Positions 15,727-24,533 of a DNA stretch of 64,000 nt are shown one piece after another; position 1 is the first letter of the stretch; the number at the start of each line of letters is the position of its first letter. Made by a program: the position numbers and the translations under genes. Below the pieces are notes generated by a model. The model saw only the letters and a list, made by a program, of their open reading frames with translations. It searched no databases and was not told the origin of the DNA. The DNA is from Hymenobacter sedentarius (lineage in GTDB: Bacteria; Bacteroidota; Bacteroidia; Cytophagales; Hymenobacteraceae), in the NCBI RefSeq assembly GCF_001507645.1, contig NZ_CP013909.1, positions 3,038,001-3,102,000 on the forward strand, given 5' to 3'.

Positions 15727-16455
15727 ATGGATACGATAAAATACCCCGGCCTTATTCCTTCTCACGAACACAAGCGCATGGAGGCGTTGCAGCCCTACCA
15801 GGTGCTGGGCTCGCCCGGCCAGGAGCTGTTCAACGACTTTGTGAGTGTAGTGGCCAAGCTCTTCGACATGCCCATTGCGCTGGTGTCGTTGGTGCGCGCC
15901 GCCGATGTAGTGTTTATCGGCAACGCGGGCCTGCCGGAAGCCCTGGTGGTGAACCGCGAAGACAGCATGTGCTCGGTGGCCATCCTCAACGACGGCCTCA
16001 CCGTGTTTGATGACATCGTGGCCGAACCCTGCGAGCTGGTCAACCCCCTCGTGGCACAGCAGATGAACCTGGGCTTCTACGCCGGGCAGGCCCTGCGCAC
16101 CCCCGACGGCCTGGCCGTGGGCAGCCTGTGCGTGCTCGACCGCCAGCGCCGCGAGCTCAGCCCCGCCGAGGGCCTCCTGCTGAAAGACCTGGCCCTGGTG
16201 GCCCAGGAGCTGTTGCGCCTGCAAGCAGTGCGCATGGCCGATGCCACGCTGGTGGCGGCCCTGCGCACCCGCCTCGACGGCCCGGTGCAGCAGACCCTCA
16301 CCCGCCTCGCTACCCTGGCCGAGCTGCGCCAACTGGCGCCTCCCGCCGATACCGAAGAAGCCCAGCGCTACGACGATTCCCGCGTGGACGAAGCCCGCTA
16401 CCTGACCCAAACCATTCACCGCGAGCTACTGGCGGCGATGGCCGAGGTGGTGTAA
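15727..16455 (+). CDS. GAF-domain sensory protein
   Basis: A 242-residue cytoplasmic protein with a GAF domain over about residues 15-175: HKRMEALQPYQVLGSPGQEL, the core VAKLFDMPIALVSLV, ADVVFIGNAGLP, SMCSVAILND..TVFDDI, and the closing NLGFYAGQALRTPDGLAVGSLCVLD. This is the pattern of GAF proteins that begin two-component or diguanylate sensors. Here no kinase, cyclase or DNA-binding output domain follows, only a helical tail of about 65 residues. It may bind a small ligand or act as a partner of a separate kinase; nothing adjacent identifies one. It is transcribed away from the stress cluster. Confidence 0.85.
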   Translation: MDTIKYPGLIPSHEHKRMEALQPYQVLGSPGQELFNDFVSVVAKLFDMPIALVSLVRAADVVFIGNAGLPEALVVNREDSMCSVAILNDGLTVFDDIVAEPCELVNPLVAQQMNLGFYAGQALRTPDGLAVGSLCVLDRQRRELSPAEGLLLKDLALVAQELLRLQAVRMADATLVAALRTRLDGPVQQTLTRLATLAELRQLAPPADTEEAQRYDDSRVDEARYLTQTIHRELLAAMAEVV

Positions 16456-16570
16456 TCCGCAAGACAACCTAACTGAATTTCGAAAGGCCGAACTGCGCTT
16501 TGCTGGCGGCGAAAGCAGCTTGGGCGGTATGGCGCTAGGCCTGGCTAGCCACATCTCACATCGAGTAGCT

Positions 16571-16624
16571 GAGGCGAGAAAGGTGGCTAATTTCTTCCGT
16601 CCCGTTAGGCGCATCTCTCGCCTC
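16571..16624. other. Inverted repeat upstream of topB
   Basis: GAGGCGAGA (16571-16579) and TCTCGCCTC (16616-16624) are exact inverted copies with a 36-base spacer, between the GAF gene and the topB promoter. It may act as a weak terminator or be without function. Confidence 0.35.
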
Positions 16625-16646
16625 TAAAACCGACCTTTTCTCCGGT

Positions 16647-16654
16647 TACCTTTG
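16647..16654 (+). promoter_or_regulatory. Candidate -7 box TACCTTTG for topB
   Basis: TACCTTTG matches TAnnTTTG and lies 57 bases upstream of the topB GTG start. No clear -33 element was identified. Confidence 0.4.
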
Positions 16655-16710
16655 TTGATTACGATGCTGCATTATCTATCAGCGGCATCCATTAAATCAA
16701 CAAAAAGTCA

Positions 16711-19296
16711 GTGAAGGTTTGTATTGCCGAAAAGCCCAGCGTGGCCCGAGAAATTGCCAACGTACTAGGCGCTACCCGCCGCATGGACGGCTACTTTGAG
16801 GGCAACGGCTACCAGGTCACCTGGACGTTCGGGCACTTCTGCCAGCTCAAGGAGCCCGACGACTACCAGCCCGAGTGGAAGCGCTGGAGCCTGCACAACC
16901 TGCCCATGATTCCGGACTCGTTCGGCATCAAGCTCATGCGCCGCGACGAGGGCGTGGTGAAGCAGTTCCACACCATCAAGAAGCTGGTGGACGAGGCCGA
17001 AGAAGTCATCAACTGCGGTGACGCCGGCCAGGAAGGGGAGGTGATTCAGCGCTGGGTGCTGATGGAAGCCAAGTGCCGCAAACCCGTGAAGCGCCTATGG
17101 ATTTCGTCGCTCACCGAGGAAGCCATCCGCCAGGGCTTCGCCAATCTGCGTGACGGCAAGGATTTCGACAAGCTCTACCAGGCCGGCAAAAGCCGCGCCG
17201 TGGGCGACTGGCTCCTGGGCCTGAACGCCACCCGCCTCTTTACGCTCAAGTACACCACCTACCAAGACAAGCAGCTGCTGAGCATCGGCCGGGTGCAGAC
17301 CCCTACGCTCGCCTTGCTGGTAGACCGCTGGCACGAAATCCAGAACTTCAAGCCCGAGCCGTACTGGGTGCTGCGGACCGAATACCGAGGCACCATGTTC
17401 AGCCACATTGCCCCACCCAAGCAGGCCAAGGACGCCGAAGATGCTCCCGACGAGAAGACCCGCCTGCGGGCCCTGGGCTACTTCGTGACCGAGCAAGAGG
17501 CTCAAGAAGCACTTGAGGCTGTGCGGCCTGATCCGCTGGTTATCACCAATGTGGAAATCAAAAAAGCTCGTGAGTCTCCACCGCGTTTGTTCGACCTGAC
17601 ATCTTTACAGGTGCAGTGCAACAACCAGCTGGGGCTGTCGGCCGAGGACACGCTCAAGATTGTACAGGGGCTCTACGAGAAGAAGGCAGTGAGCTATCCG
17701 CGCGTCGATACCACCTTCCTGCCCGACGACCAGTATGCTAAAATCCCTGGCATTCTGCGCGGCATCGGCTACGACAGCCTGACCGCCCCATTGCTGGCCA
17801 CCAAGATTCCGAAGACGCCCAAGGTGTTCAACAACGCCAAGGTAACCGACCACCACGCCATCATCCCGACCGGCGCGGCCGGCCCGGGCGGCGGCATGGA
17901 AAGCAGCGTGTACGACATCATCACGCGCCGCTTCATTGCCGCCTTTTACCCCGACTGTGAGGTGAGCAACACTACCGTGCTGGCCGAAGCGGCCGAGCGC
18001 CCCTTCCGGGTGCGCGGCCGCCAGATTCTAAGTCCCGGCTGGCGCGTGGTATACGGCAACCCCGAAGAGCAGCAGGCGCCCACCCCAGCCCCCGCACCCA
18101 ACGCAAAGACCGGTGGCGAGGAGCAGGAAGACGTGGTGAGCACCGTGCTGCCTAGCTTCGTGAAAGGCGAGAGCGGCCCCCACAACCCGCGCCTCGACAG
18201 CAAAATCACTCAGCCGCCCAAAGACTACACCGAAGCCAGCCTGCTGCGTGGCATGGAAACCGCCGGCCGCAACATCGACGACGAAGAGTTGCGCCAGGCC
18301 ATGAAGGAAAACGGCATCGGGCGCCCCAGCACCCGCGCCGCCATCATCGAAACATTGTTCAAGCGCAACTACATCCGGCGCGAGAAAAAGCGCCTGCTGC
18401 CCACACCCACCGGAGTTGAGCTGATTGGGCTGATTCGCAACCCCACGCTGAAATCGGCGGAGCTCACGGGCCAGTGGGAGCGCAAGCTGCGCCAGATTGA
18501 GAAGGGCGAGCTGTCGTCGGAGCAGTTCCTGGCCGAGCTCACGGGGCTGGTGCGCGAGATGGTGCAGGAAGTGAAAACCGACGGCCGCGGGCGCATGGTC
18601 ACGTCCGGCAGTGCGGAGCTGGCCATGAGCCAGGGCGCGGCCAATGGCGCCGCGGCCGCGGGCAGTAAAGTGCCCGCCGGCCTCACCGGAACCAAGGCCG
18701 CGAAAGCCGCCAACCCCGCCGGTACCACCAGCGGCAACGGATTGGGCTACTGCCCGATGTGCAAAACTGGGCACGTGCTGCGCGGCAAAACGGCTTTCGG
18801 CTGCGCCCGTTTCCGGGAGGGCTGCACGTTCCGCCTGCCCGCCGAAGTGCACGGCAAGAAGCTGAGCGACCCGCAAGTAAAAGCCCTGCTCGCCAAAGGC
18901 CGCACGCCCATTATGAAAGGCTTTGTGGGGGCTGACGGCCAGAAGTTCGACGCCGCCATTGGGCTCGATACGGCCTTCCAACCCACGCTGCTGCTTGTAG
19001 CCGACAGCAAGCCCGGCGCCGCTCCCGACTCGGGGCAGATTCCGTGCCCGGTGTGCAAGCTCGGCACCATGCTCAAGGGCAAAGCGGCCTACGGCTGCTC
19101 GCGCTTCCGCGAGGACTGCCAGTTCCGCGTGGCCTTCGAATGGGGTGGCAAGGCCCTCACCGAGGCCCAGCTCAAGCTGCTGCTGCGCCGCGGCGAAACA
19201 AGTGTCATCAAAGGCTTTATCTCCGCCAAAACGGGGAAGAAGTACGATGCTGCGCTGAAGGTGGAGGAAGGGCGCGTGGTGCCGGTGTTTGGTTAA
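16711..19296 (+). CDS. topB: DNA topoisomerase III (type IA)
   Basis: An 861-residue type IA topoisomerase that cuts one strand and passes the other, resolving recombination and replication intermediates. The Toprim start VKVCIAEKPSVAREIA and acidic INCGDAGQEGE motif are followed by the signature LLSIGRVQTPTLALLV. The active-site Tyr is Tyr329 in SYPRVDTTF, and the central domain includes the HHAIIPTG segment. After the core come two C-terminal modules with Cys pairs, CPMC from residue 681 (then GCARFREGC) and CPVC from 779 (then GCSRFREDC). Their spacing suggests zinc-ribbon-like DNA-binding repeats joined by an Ala/Gly linker. The start is GTG at 16711, since the lysine-rich beginning VKVCIAEKPS is the expected N-terminus. 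Confidence 0.95.
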   Translation: MKVCIAEKPSVAREIANVLGATRRMDGYFEGNGYQVTWTFGHFCQLKEPDDYQPEWKRWSLHNLPMIPDSFGIKLMRRDEGVVKQFHTIKKLVDEAEEVINCGDAGQEGEVIQRWVLMEAKCRKPVKRLWISSLTEEAIRQGFANLRDGKDFDKLYQAGKSRAVGDWLLGLNATRLFTLKYTTYQDKQLLSIGRVQTPTLALLVDRWHEIQNFKPEPYWVLRTEYRGTMFSHIAPPKQAKDAEDAPDEKTRLRALGYFVTEQEAQEALEAVRPDPLVITNVEIKKARESPPRLFDLTSLQVQCNNQLGLSAEDTLKIVQGLYEKKAVSYPRVDTTFLPDDQYAKIPGILRGIGYDSLTAPLLATKIPKTPKVFNNAKVTDHHAIIPTGAAGPGGGMESSVYDIITRRFIAAFYPDCEVSNTTVLAEAAERPFRVRGRQILSPGWRVVYGNPEEQQAPTPAPAPNAKTGGEEQEDVVSTVLPSFVKGESGPHNPRLDSKITQPPKDYTEASLLRGMETAGRNIDDEELRQAMKENGIGRPSTRAAIIETLFKRNYIRREKKRLLPTPTGVELIGLIRNPTLKSAELTGQWERKLRQIEKGELSSEQFLAELTGLVREMVQEVKTDGRGRMVTSGSAELAMSQGAANGAAAAGSKVPAGLTGTKAAKAANPAGTTSGNGLGYCPMCKTGHVLRGKTAFGCARFREGCTFRLPAEVHGKKLSDPQVKALLAKGRTPIMKGFVGADGQKFDAAIGLDTAFQPTLLLVADSKPGAAPDSGQIPCPVCKLGTMLKGKAAYGCSRFREDCQFRVAFEWGGKALTEAQLKLLLRRGETSVIKGFISAKTGKKYDAALKVEEGRVVPVFG

Positions 19297-19307
19297 CAGT
19301 GTCTCAG

Positions 19308-19503
19308 CACGTCTGTCATGCAGAGTGGAGCGTCTCACGTGCGGCAGTAACTTATTCGGCTGTTATTAATCGGCTATCATGCTGAGCTGGCGAAACAGCT
19401 TCTCAAGGCTCAACGAGTCGTTCAAACGTGATAAGATGCTTCCTTTGTCAGCATGACAAATGGCGCCCCGGAGAGATGCTTCGACAAGCTCAGCATGACG
19501 TTC
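19308..19503. repeat. Composite cluster of family-1 palindrome arms
   Basis: Several arms are juxtaposed: GTCATGCAGAGTGGAGCG near 19316, ATCATGCTGAGCTGGCGAA near 19376, GATGCTTCCTTTGTCAGCATGACA ending near 19460, and AGATGCTTCGACAAGCTCAG followed by CATGACG ending near 19501. They look like two or three insertions, partly decayed, between topB and the SDR gene. Nothing else is seen in this gap. Confidence 0.7.
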
Positions 19504-19516
19504 TTTTGCTCACTGC

Positions 19517-20980
19517 TCACTCGCCAAAATGCACCAAATTCTCGAGCATGCCCTTGAAGATGACGCCATGAAACGGCAGCATCAGGTACCAGTACAGGCG
19601 CCCGGCCAGGCCCAGGGGGCGGAACGCGGCCAGCTGCTCCACCGCGTGGCCGCCGTTGGGCTGGTCCAGGATGCGGAACTGCAGCCATGCTTCGCCGGGC
19701 AGCTTCATTTCGGCATAGAGCAACAAGCGCCGGCCGTCGCGGTCGGCCACCAGCACGCGCCAAAAGTCGAGGGGGTCGCCGGGACGCAACTGGTTGGGTG
19801 AGCGGCGGCCCCGGCGCAGGCCCACACCTCCCACGGCTTTGTCCATCAGGCCGCGCAGGCGCCAGAGCCAGTCGGTTTTGTACCAGCCCCGCTCGCCGCC
19901 GATGCTCCAGATGTTGTCGAGCACCTCCGACACGGGCCGGGTGAAGGGCAGCACCTGGCGGTCGAAGAACATGCCGTTCTTCGGAATCTGGATGGCGTCC
20001 ATGTAGTTCTTGCGCATGGTGCCCGAACTCAGCGCGTCGCTCCAGCTGCTCACCACTTCGTTTTGCTCGATGCGCTGAAACGCCAGGGCCAGCGCCGCCC
20101 GGTAGCTCATGCACTCGTGCGGAATCACGGCGCTGATGCTCTTGGCCGGGTCACACACGGTGTCGTTCCGCAGGCTTTCGACCAAGCTCTGGGCCAGGGA
20201 AAACGTGGTGCTCGTGACCAGGTACAGCCACCACGAGGAGAGCCGCGGCGTGAGCACGGGCACCGTGTATATCCAGCGCTTATAGCCCCGCTCGGCGGCC
20301 AGCCCCAGCAGCATTTCGCGGTAGGTAAGGATATCGGGGCCACCTACATCAAAGCCTTTACCAAAGCATGCCGGGTTGTCCAGCACCGACATCAAGTAAA
20401 ACATGATGTCGCGGATGCCAATGGGCTGACAACGAGATTTTAGCCATCGTGGTGTTATCATCACCGGTAGCTTCTCCACCAGGTCGCGGATTATCTCAAA
20501 CGATGCCGAGCCCGAGCCGATAATGATGCTGGCCCGCAGCACCGTGAGTTGAGCTGGACTGGCTTTGCCCAGCACCGTTTCCACGGCCCGGCGGGAGCGC
20601 AGGTGCACGCTCAGGCCCTCGTCGTTGGCGATGCCGGAGAGGTAGATGACCTGCCGGGCGGAGGTCGTGTTCAGGTACGCTACAAAGTTGGCGGCCGACT
20701 GCTGCTCCAGGTTGAAGAAGTCTTCGCTGTGCCCGCTCATGGAGTGCACGAGGTAGTAGGCGGCATCGAGGTCGGTGGGCAGGGTGGCCAGCGTGGCGGG
20801 CCGGAGCAGGTCGCCGCTGGCTACCTGCACCCGCGCGTGCAAGGCGGCGGGCAGGGCGTCGGCCAACACAAAGCGGCGCGGGTCGCGCACCAAGCATACC
20901 ACCTCGTGGCCGGCCGTGGCCAGAAGCGGCAGCAGGCGCTGACCAATGTAACCGGTGGCGCCGGTGAGGAGGATTTTCAT
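19517..20980 (-). CDS. SDR-family NAD(P)-binding protein with DUF2867 domain
   Basis: A 487-residue two-domain protein. The N-terminal 300 residues are an atypical short-chain dehydrogenase fold with the dinucleotide motif GATGYIG at residues 7-13 and features of NAD(P)H-binding YbjT/NmrA-like members (YYLVHSMSG, VIYLSGI). The C-terminal 150 residues match DUF2867 (VLDNIWSIGGERGWYKTDWLWRLRG is its recognisable centre, cited here by its first residues; LRPGDPLDFWRV follows; it ends FHGVIFKGMLENL). Proteins of this architecture are common in Bacteroidota and annotated only as oxidoreductases; the substrate is unknown. It is divergent from the DUF2911 gene, 174 bases away. Confidence 0.85.
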   Translation of the reverse strand: MKILLTGATGYIGQRLLPLLATAGHEVVCLVRDPRRFVLADALPAALHARVQVASGDLLRPATLATLPTDLDAAYYLVHSMSGHSEDFFNLEQQSAANFVAYLNTTSARQVIYLSGIANDEGLSVHLRSRRAVETVLGKASPAQLTVLRASIIIGSGSASFEIIRDLVEKLPVMITPRWLKSRCQPIGIRDIMFYLMSVLDNPACFGKGFDVGGPDILTYREMLLGLAAERGYKRWIYTVPVLTPRLSSWWLYLVTSTTFSLAQSLVESLRNDTVCDPAKSISAVIPHECMSYRAALALAFQRIEQNEVVSSWSDALSSGTMRKNYMDAIQIPKNGMFFDRQVLPFTRPVSEVLDNIWSIGGERGWYKTDWLWRLRGLMDKAVGGVGLRRGRRSPNQLRPGDPLDFWRVLVADRDGRRLLLYAEMKLPGEAWLQFRILDQPNGGHAVEQLAAFRPLGLAGRLYWYLMLPFHGVIFKGMLENLVHFGE

Positions 20981-21141
20981 GCGGCAGAGGAGAAATCAGG
21001 GCTGGCGCTTTTCCGTGAAGCCGGCCGGGCTGCCCGGCTTGCCGAGGGCCGACCAGGAAGAATACCAACGGGGGCACTGCCTTGTTCGGGCTTACGTAGT
21101 AAAGTCTGGCCGCAACTGCTGCATCATCAGGGACTAATCAG

Positions 21142-21149
21142 CATCTTTG
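21142..21149 (+). promoter_or_regulatory. CATCTTTG box 5 bases before the DUF2911 start codon
   Basis: CATCTTTG resembles the TAnnTTTG -7 box with one mismatch and ends 5 bases before the ATG at 21155. If used, transcription would begin at or beside the start codon, giving a leaderless message. Confidence 0.35.
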
Positions 21150-21154
21150 CGCGC

Positions 21155-22012
21155 ATGAAACACTTCGTCCCCCTTCTCGCCACGGGCCTGCTGCTGGCCT
21201 CCGCGGCCCAGGCCCAAACCAAGCTCACGGCGCCGCCGCTGAGCCCCAGCACGCACATCCGCCAATCTTTTTCCACGTCGTACATCGAGCTGACCTACTC
21301 GCGGCCGTCGCTGCGGGGCCGGGTGGCCTTCGGCAACCTTGTGCCCAACGGCACGGTGTGGCGCACGGGGGCCAACACCATCACCAAGGTGCGCTTTGGC
21401 GAGGAAGTGAAAATCAACGGCCAAACCGTGCCCGCCGGCGCCTACGCCCTGCTCACCATCCCCGACGCCAAGGAGTGGACCTTCATCCTGAACCGCGACA
21501 CCGCCCAGTGGGGGACTTATGAGTACAAGCAGGCCCTCGACGTGCTGCGCGTGAAAGCGAAGCCCACCAAACTGGCCGCGCCGGTCGAAACCATGTCGCT
21601 GACCGTCGAGAACCTACGGCCCAACGCGGCCGACCTCGTCGTGAGTTGGGACCGCACGCAAGTAGCCCTGCCCATCACCGCCGACCCCGACCGCATCGTA
21701 ATGGGCCAGATTCAGGAGGCCATGAAGGGCGAAAAGAAGCCCTACATCACGGCCGCTCAGTATTACTACAACACCGGCAAAGACCTGACGCCCGCCATTG
21801 GATGGATTGACGAAGCCATTAAGGCCAAACCTGACTACTATAGCTACTACTGGAAAGCCAAGCTGCTACAGAAGCAAGGCAAGAATAAGGAAGCCATAGA
21901 GGCGGCCAACAAGTCGTTGGAGCTGGTAAAAGCCGACAAGAATGAGGTCTCACGCACCGAATACACGCGCCTGAACCAAGAGGTGCTAACTGCTGCTGGC
22001 GCCAAGAAATAG
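21155..22012 (+). CDS. DUF2911-domain exported protein with TPR-like C-terminus
   Basis: A 285-residue exported protein. The signal peptide MKHFVPLLATGLLLASAAQAQ is followed by the DUF2911 domain (about residues 25-170), recognisable from YIELTYSRPSLRGRVAFGNL, PNGTVWRTGANTITKV, GAYALLTIPDAKEWTFILN and LVVSWDRTQVALPI. The last 90 residues are helical with a tetratricopeptide-like AIGWIDEAIKAKPDYYSYYW and KNKEAIEAANKSLELVK. DUF2911 proteins are frequent in Bacteroidota and have no assigned function. The ATG at 21155 is chosen because of the signal peptide; the long upstream frame from 20549 is antisense to the SDR gene and not real. Confidence 0.88.
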   Translation: MKHFVPLLATGLLLASAAQAQTKLTAPPLSPSTHIRQSFSTSYIELTYSRPSLRGRVAFGNLVPNGTVWRTGANTITKVRFGEEVKINGQTVPAGAYALLTIPDAKEWTFILNRDTAQWGTYEYKQALDVLRVKAKPTKLAAPVETMSLTVENLRPNAADLVVSWDRTQVALPITADPDRIVMGQIQEAMKGEKKPYITAAQYYYNTGKDLTPAIGWIDEAIKAKPDYYSYYWKAKLLQKQGKNKEAIEAANKSLELVKADKNEVSRTEYTRLNQEVLTAAGAKK

Positions 22013-22054
22013 AGCTGCCTGGGCTGATATTTAACTTAAACAAAAAGGCATTAA

Positions 22055-22825
22055 TCAGGAAGCGGAGTTATTGCCCTGGTTCACCATCTGCGTGAAGCTT
22101 TTGGCCGCATTGGTAAACTCCGAGGGGATGAGCACGACGGTGGTCGTGTTGTTATCGATGCCGATTTCCAAGAGCATCTGCATGCGGCGCAGCTCCAGGG
22201 CAATGGGGCTTTTCTCCATCTCCAAAGCGCCCTGCGTGAGCTTGATGCTGGCTTCTAATTCCGCCTCGGCTTTGATGATGCGGGCGCGCTTCTCGCGGAT
22301 GGCCTCGGCCTCGCGGGACATGGCCCGCTGCATGGATTCCGGAATTTCCACATCCTTGATTTCGACCAGCTCAATTTTCACGCCCCAGGATTCGGTGGCC
22401 GCATCCACAATTTGCATCAACGACGCATTGATTTGAGCGCGCTCCCGCAGTACCTCATCCAGCTGATGCTGCCCAATGATATTGCGCAACGCCGTGACGG
22501 ACAACTGGTAAACTGCCTGGTTGAAATTGGCCACCTTGATGATGGCATCGGCAGGGTTCACTACCCGAAACCACAGCACGGCGTTCACCTTAATGGTCAC
22601 GCTGTCTTTGGTAATGGTTTCCTGCTGCTCCAAATCAACGGTTTTGGTACGGATGTCAATGGTTTGCTGGCGTTCGATGAACGGAATTATCCAGTAAATA
22701 CCAGGCCCGCGTAGTCCCGTGAATCGGCCCAGTCGAAAAACAAGAGCCCGCTCGTATTCCTGCGCTATGCGAATGCCGGAAAGCAGGAGAAGAACAATGA
22801 TGAGGAGTAGGGCGAACGACGACAT
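22055..22825 (-). CDS. Slipin (stomatin/SPFH-family membrane protein)
   Basis: A 256-residue SPFH/band-7 protein. One N-terminal membrane helix (SSFALLLIIVLLLLSGIRI) anchors it, followed by the SPFH domain: EYERALVFRLGRFTGLRGPG, IYWIIPFIERQQTIDIRTKT, DSVTIKVNAVLWFRV, ALRNIIGQHQLDEVLRER. A coiled-coil region rich in Ala, Glu and Arg (REAEAIREKRARIIKAEAEL) follows. Slipins form oligomeric rings at membranes and are linked to membrane microdomains and protease regulation. The partner NfeD-type protease that often accompanies slipins is absent here. The start is placed at the ATG at 22823-22825 (MSSFALLL); ten more residues upstream are open but unlikely. Confidence 0.9.
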   Translation of the reverse strand: MSSFALLLIIVLLLLSGIRIAQEYERALVFRLGRFTGLRGPGIYWIIPFIERQQTIDIRTKTVDLEQQETITKDSVTIKVNAVLWFRVVNPADAIIKVANFNQAVYQLSVTALRNIIGQHQLDEVLRERAQINASLMQIVDAATESWGVKIELVEIKDVEIPESMQRAMSREAEAIREKRARIIKAEAELEASIKLTQGALEMEKSPIALELRRMQMLLEIGIDNNTTTVVLIPSEFTNAAKSFTQMVNQGNNSAS

Positions 22826-22899
22826 GACCGAAGGAGATTGGTGAGGTTTGGTCAATATATCGCCGAGATAGTGTGGGCATTACAGCCTAATTGCAACTA

Positions 22900-22990
22900 C
22901 CAGTCATGCCGAGCGGAGCGAAGCAACTTATCACGTGTCAACGATTCCGTCAACAGTGATAAGATGCTTCGCTCCGCTCGGCATGACTGG
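22900..22990. repeat. Intergenic palindromic repeat, family 1 (26-bp outer arms)
   Basis: CCAGTCATGCCGAGCGGAGC at 22900 onward pairs with GCTCCGCTCGGCATGACTGG ending at 22990. The inner arms (CTTATCAC / GTGATAAG) extend the pairing with a mismatch. It lies between the slipin and M28 genes. This copy has GCCGAGCGGAGCG instead of GCTGAGCG with a compensating change in the other arm. Confidence 0.88.
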
Positions 22991-23007
22991 TGATTATGGA
23001 TAGTCTT

Positions 23008-24366
23008 CTACCGGCCTACCACCGGCAGCACCGGGACGCTCTCATGCCCGGCAGCATCAACCGAAGCCACGCCGAAAATGAAGTTGTCTTTGCTGATGGG
23101 CAGGTCGGCGGTCAGGCCGCTCACGGGGATGCGCTGCTGCCACTGGGGGGCGCTGGTTTCGCGCACCAGCACCACGTAGCTCGCGGGCTTGGCGCCAGTG
23201 GCGGGGGCCTGCCAGCGCAGCTCGGTGCGGTTGGTGAGGTTGGCGGTGAGAACTTCGACCTTGGCGGGAGCGGCGGGGGCCAGGGCCAGGCTGGCCATGG
23301 TGGCGAGGTTAATGCCCGCGTTGCGGCGCAGGTAGGCGAAGTCCACGCCTTCGATGACGTCGCCGTAAGCCCGGCCTTTTTCGGTGCGCAGGTCCTGGTG
23401 CTGGTGGGTGTAATCCTCGTTCATCTCCGTGAAGCGGACGGCCGCGAAGCCCTGCTGGTTGAAGGGCGTGTGGTCGCCGCCGCGCAGGAAGCGGTCGGGG
23501 CGGTACTCCAGCACTACTTCGTGGCCTTTGCCGTAGAGCTTGCCGGCGCGCTGCGAGTAGCGGGCCAGCTGGCGGCTGATGCCGTCGTTCTCGTTGCTGA
23601 GCTGGCGGCGAATCTTGGCTTGCTCGGGCGTTTCATTGGCCGGCACGCCTTCGCTGAACACCCGCAGGTGCTTGTCGTCGTTAATCACCGGGTCGAAGCC
23701 GTGCGAGTTGCCCACGATGTCGTTGTTGAGCATGGCAATCAGGTTCCAGCCTTCTTTCTTGGCGCGCTCGGCGAGGTGCCCGGAGCCGTAGAGGCCCTGC
23801 TCTTCGCCTTGCACGGCCACAAACTTGAGCGTGCAGGGAAACTTCTGGCCGGCCAGCACGCGGGCCAGCTCCATCACCAGCACCGTGCCGGAGCCGTCGT
23901 CGTTGGCGCCGGGCGCGTCGGCGGTGGCGTTCATCACGTCGCTCACGCGCGAGTCGATGTGGCCGCTTACCAGGATGATGCGGGTATCGGTGGGGTCGGT
24001 GCCGGGTAGGGTCGCCAGCACGTTGGCCATGAGCACGGGCTTGTTGATGCGGCGGCCGTCGGGCTTCACCGTGAAGGTGTCCATCTCGACCGTCATGCGG
24101 CCGCCGCCGGCTTTGCTGTACTTCAGGAACTCATCGCGCACGTAGTTGCGGGCCGCGCCAATGCCGCGGGTGGGGCTTTGGGTGTCGCTCAGGGTGTGGC
24201 GCGTGCCAAAGGACACGAGCTTGCGGATGTCGGCCTCCAGGTTTTTGGCTGAAATCTCATCGACCAGCTTTTGGATTTTGGGGTCGGCGGGGGGCAGCAG
24301 CGGGGCTGGTTTGGTCTGGGCGAGGGCGGCAAAGGGCGCCAGGAATAGGAGCGTAGCGAGTTTCAT
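23008..24366 (-). CDS. M28-family zinc peptidase, exported
   Basis: A 452-residue secreted metallopeptidase of the aminopeptidase Y/S type. The signal peptide is MKLATLLFLAPFAALAQ. Zinc ligands of the co-catalytic site are visible in SGHIDSRV (His), GANDDGSGT (Asp), QGEEQGLYGS (Glu-Glu), NNDIVGNSHG (Asp) and DYTHQHQD (His). The last 90 residues look like a fibronectin-III-like appendage (ELRWQAPATGAKPASYVVLV). It probably releases N-terminal residues from extracellular peptides. The start is MKLATLL at 24366. The longer frame to 24513 is generated by the palindromic repeat at 24409 and encodes nothing conserved. No operon partner is seen. Confidence 0.92.
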   Translation of the reverse strand: MKLATLLFLAPFAALAQTKPAPLLPPADPKIQKLVDEISAKNLEADIRKLVSFGTRHTLSDTQSPTRGIGAARNYVRDEFLKYSKAGGGRMTVEMDTFTVKPDGRRINKPVLMANVLATLPGTDPTDTRIILVSGHIDSRVSDVMNATADAPGANDDGSGTVLVMELARVLAGQKFPCTLKFVAVQGEEQGLYGSGHLAERAKKEGWNLIAMLNNDIVGNSHGFDPVINDDKHLRVFSEGVPANETPEQAKIRRQLSNENDGISRQLARYSQRAGKLYGKGHEVVLEYRPDRFLRGGDHTPFNQQGFAAVRFTEMNEDYTHQHQDLRTEKGRAYGDVIEGVDFAYLRRNAGINLATMASLALAPAAPAKVEVLTANLTNRTELRWQAPATGAKPASYVVLVRETSAPQWQQRIPVSGLTADLPISKDNFIFGVASVDAAGHESVPVLPVVGR

Positions 24367-24408
24367 GGACGGAAGGTAGGACGGGAAGCAGAATAACAAA
24401 GAAAAAAG

Positions 24409-24503
24409 AACGTCATGCTGAGCGAAGTCGAAGCATCTCGCGTGGGGTAGTAATTCATTTACTATTACACGCGAGATGCTTCGACTTCGCTCAGCATGAC
24501 GTT
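24409..24503. repeat. Intergenic palindromic repeat, family 1 (36-bp perfect arms)
   Basis: The longest perfect arms in the family: 24409-24444 pairs with 24468-24503 around a 23-base loop. The core is AACGTCATGCTGAGCGAAGT then CGAAGCATCTCGCGTG. It lies between the SseB-like gene and the M28 gene. Read in frame it adds a false N-terminus to the M28 gene. Confidence 0.92.
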
Positions 24504-24533
24504 CCAGAAACAACAGCTGACTTAGGCCAACCG

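Noticed and set aside
20549..21154. Long frame preceding the DUF2911 signal peptide
   Set aside because: It is antisense to the SDR gene. The signal peptide at 21155 defines the start.
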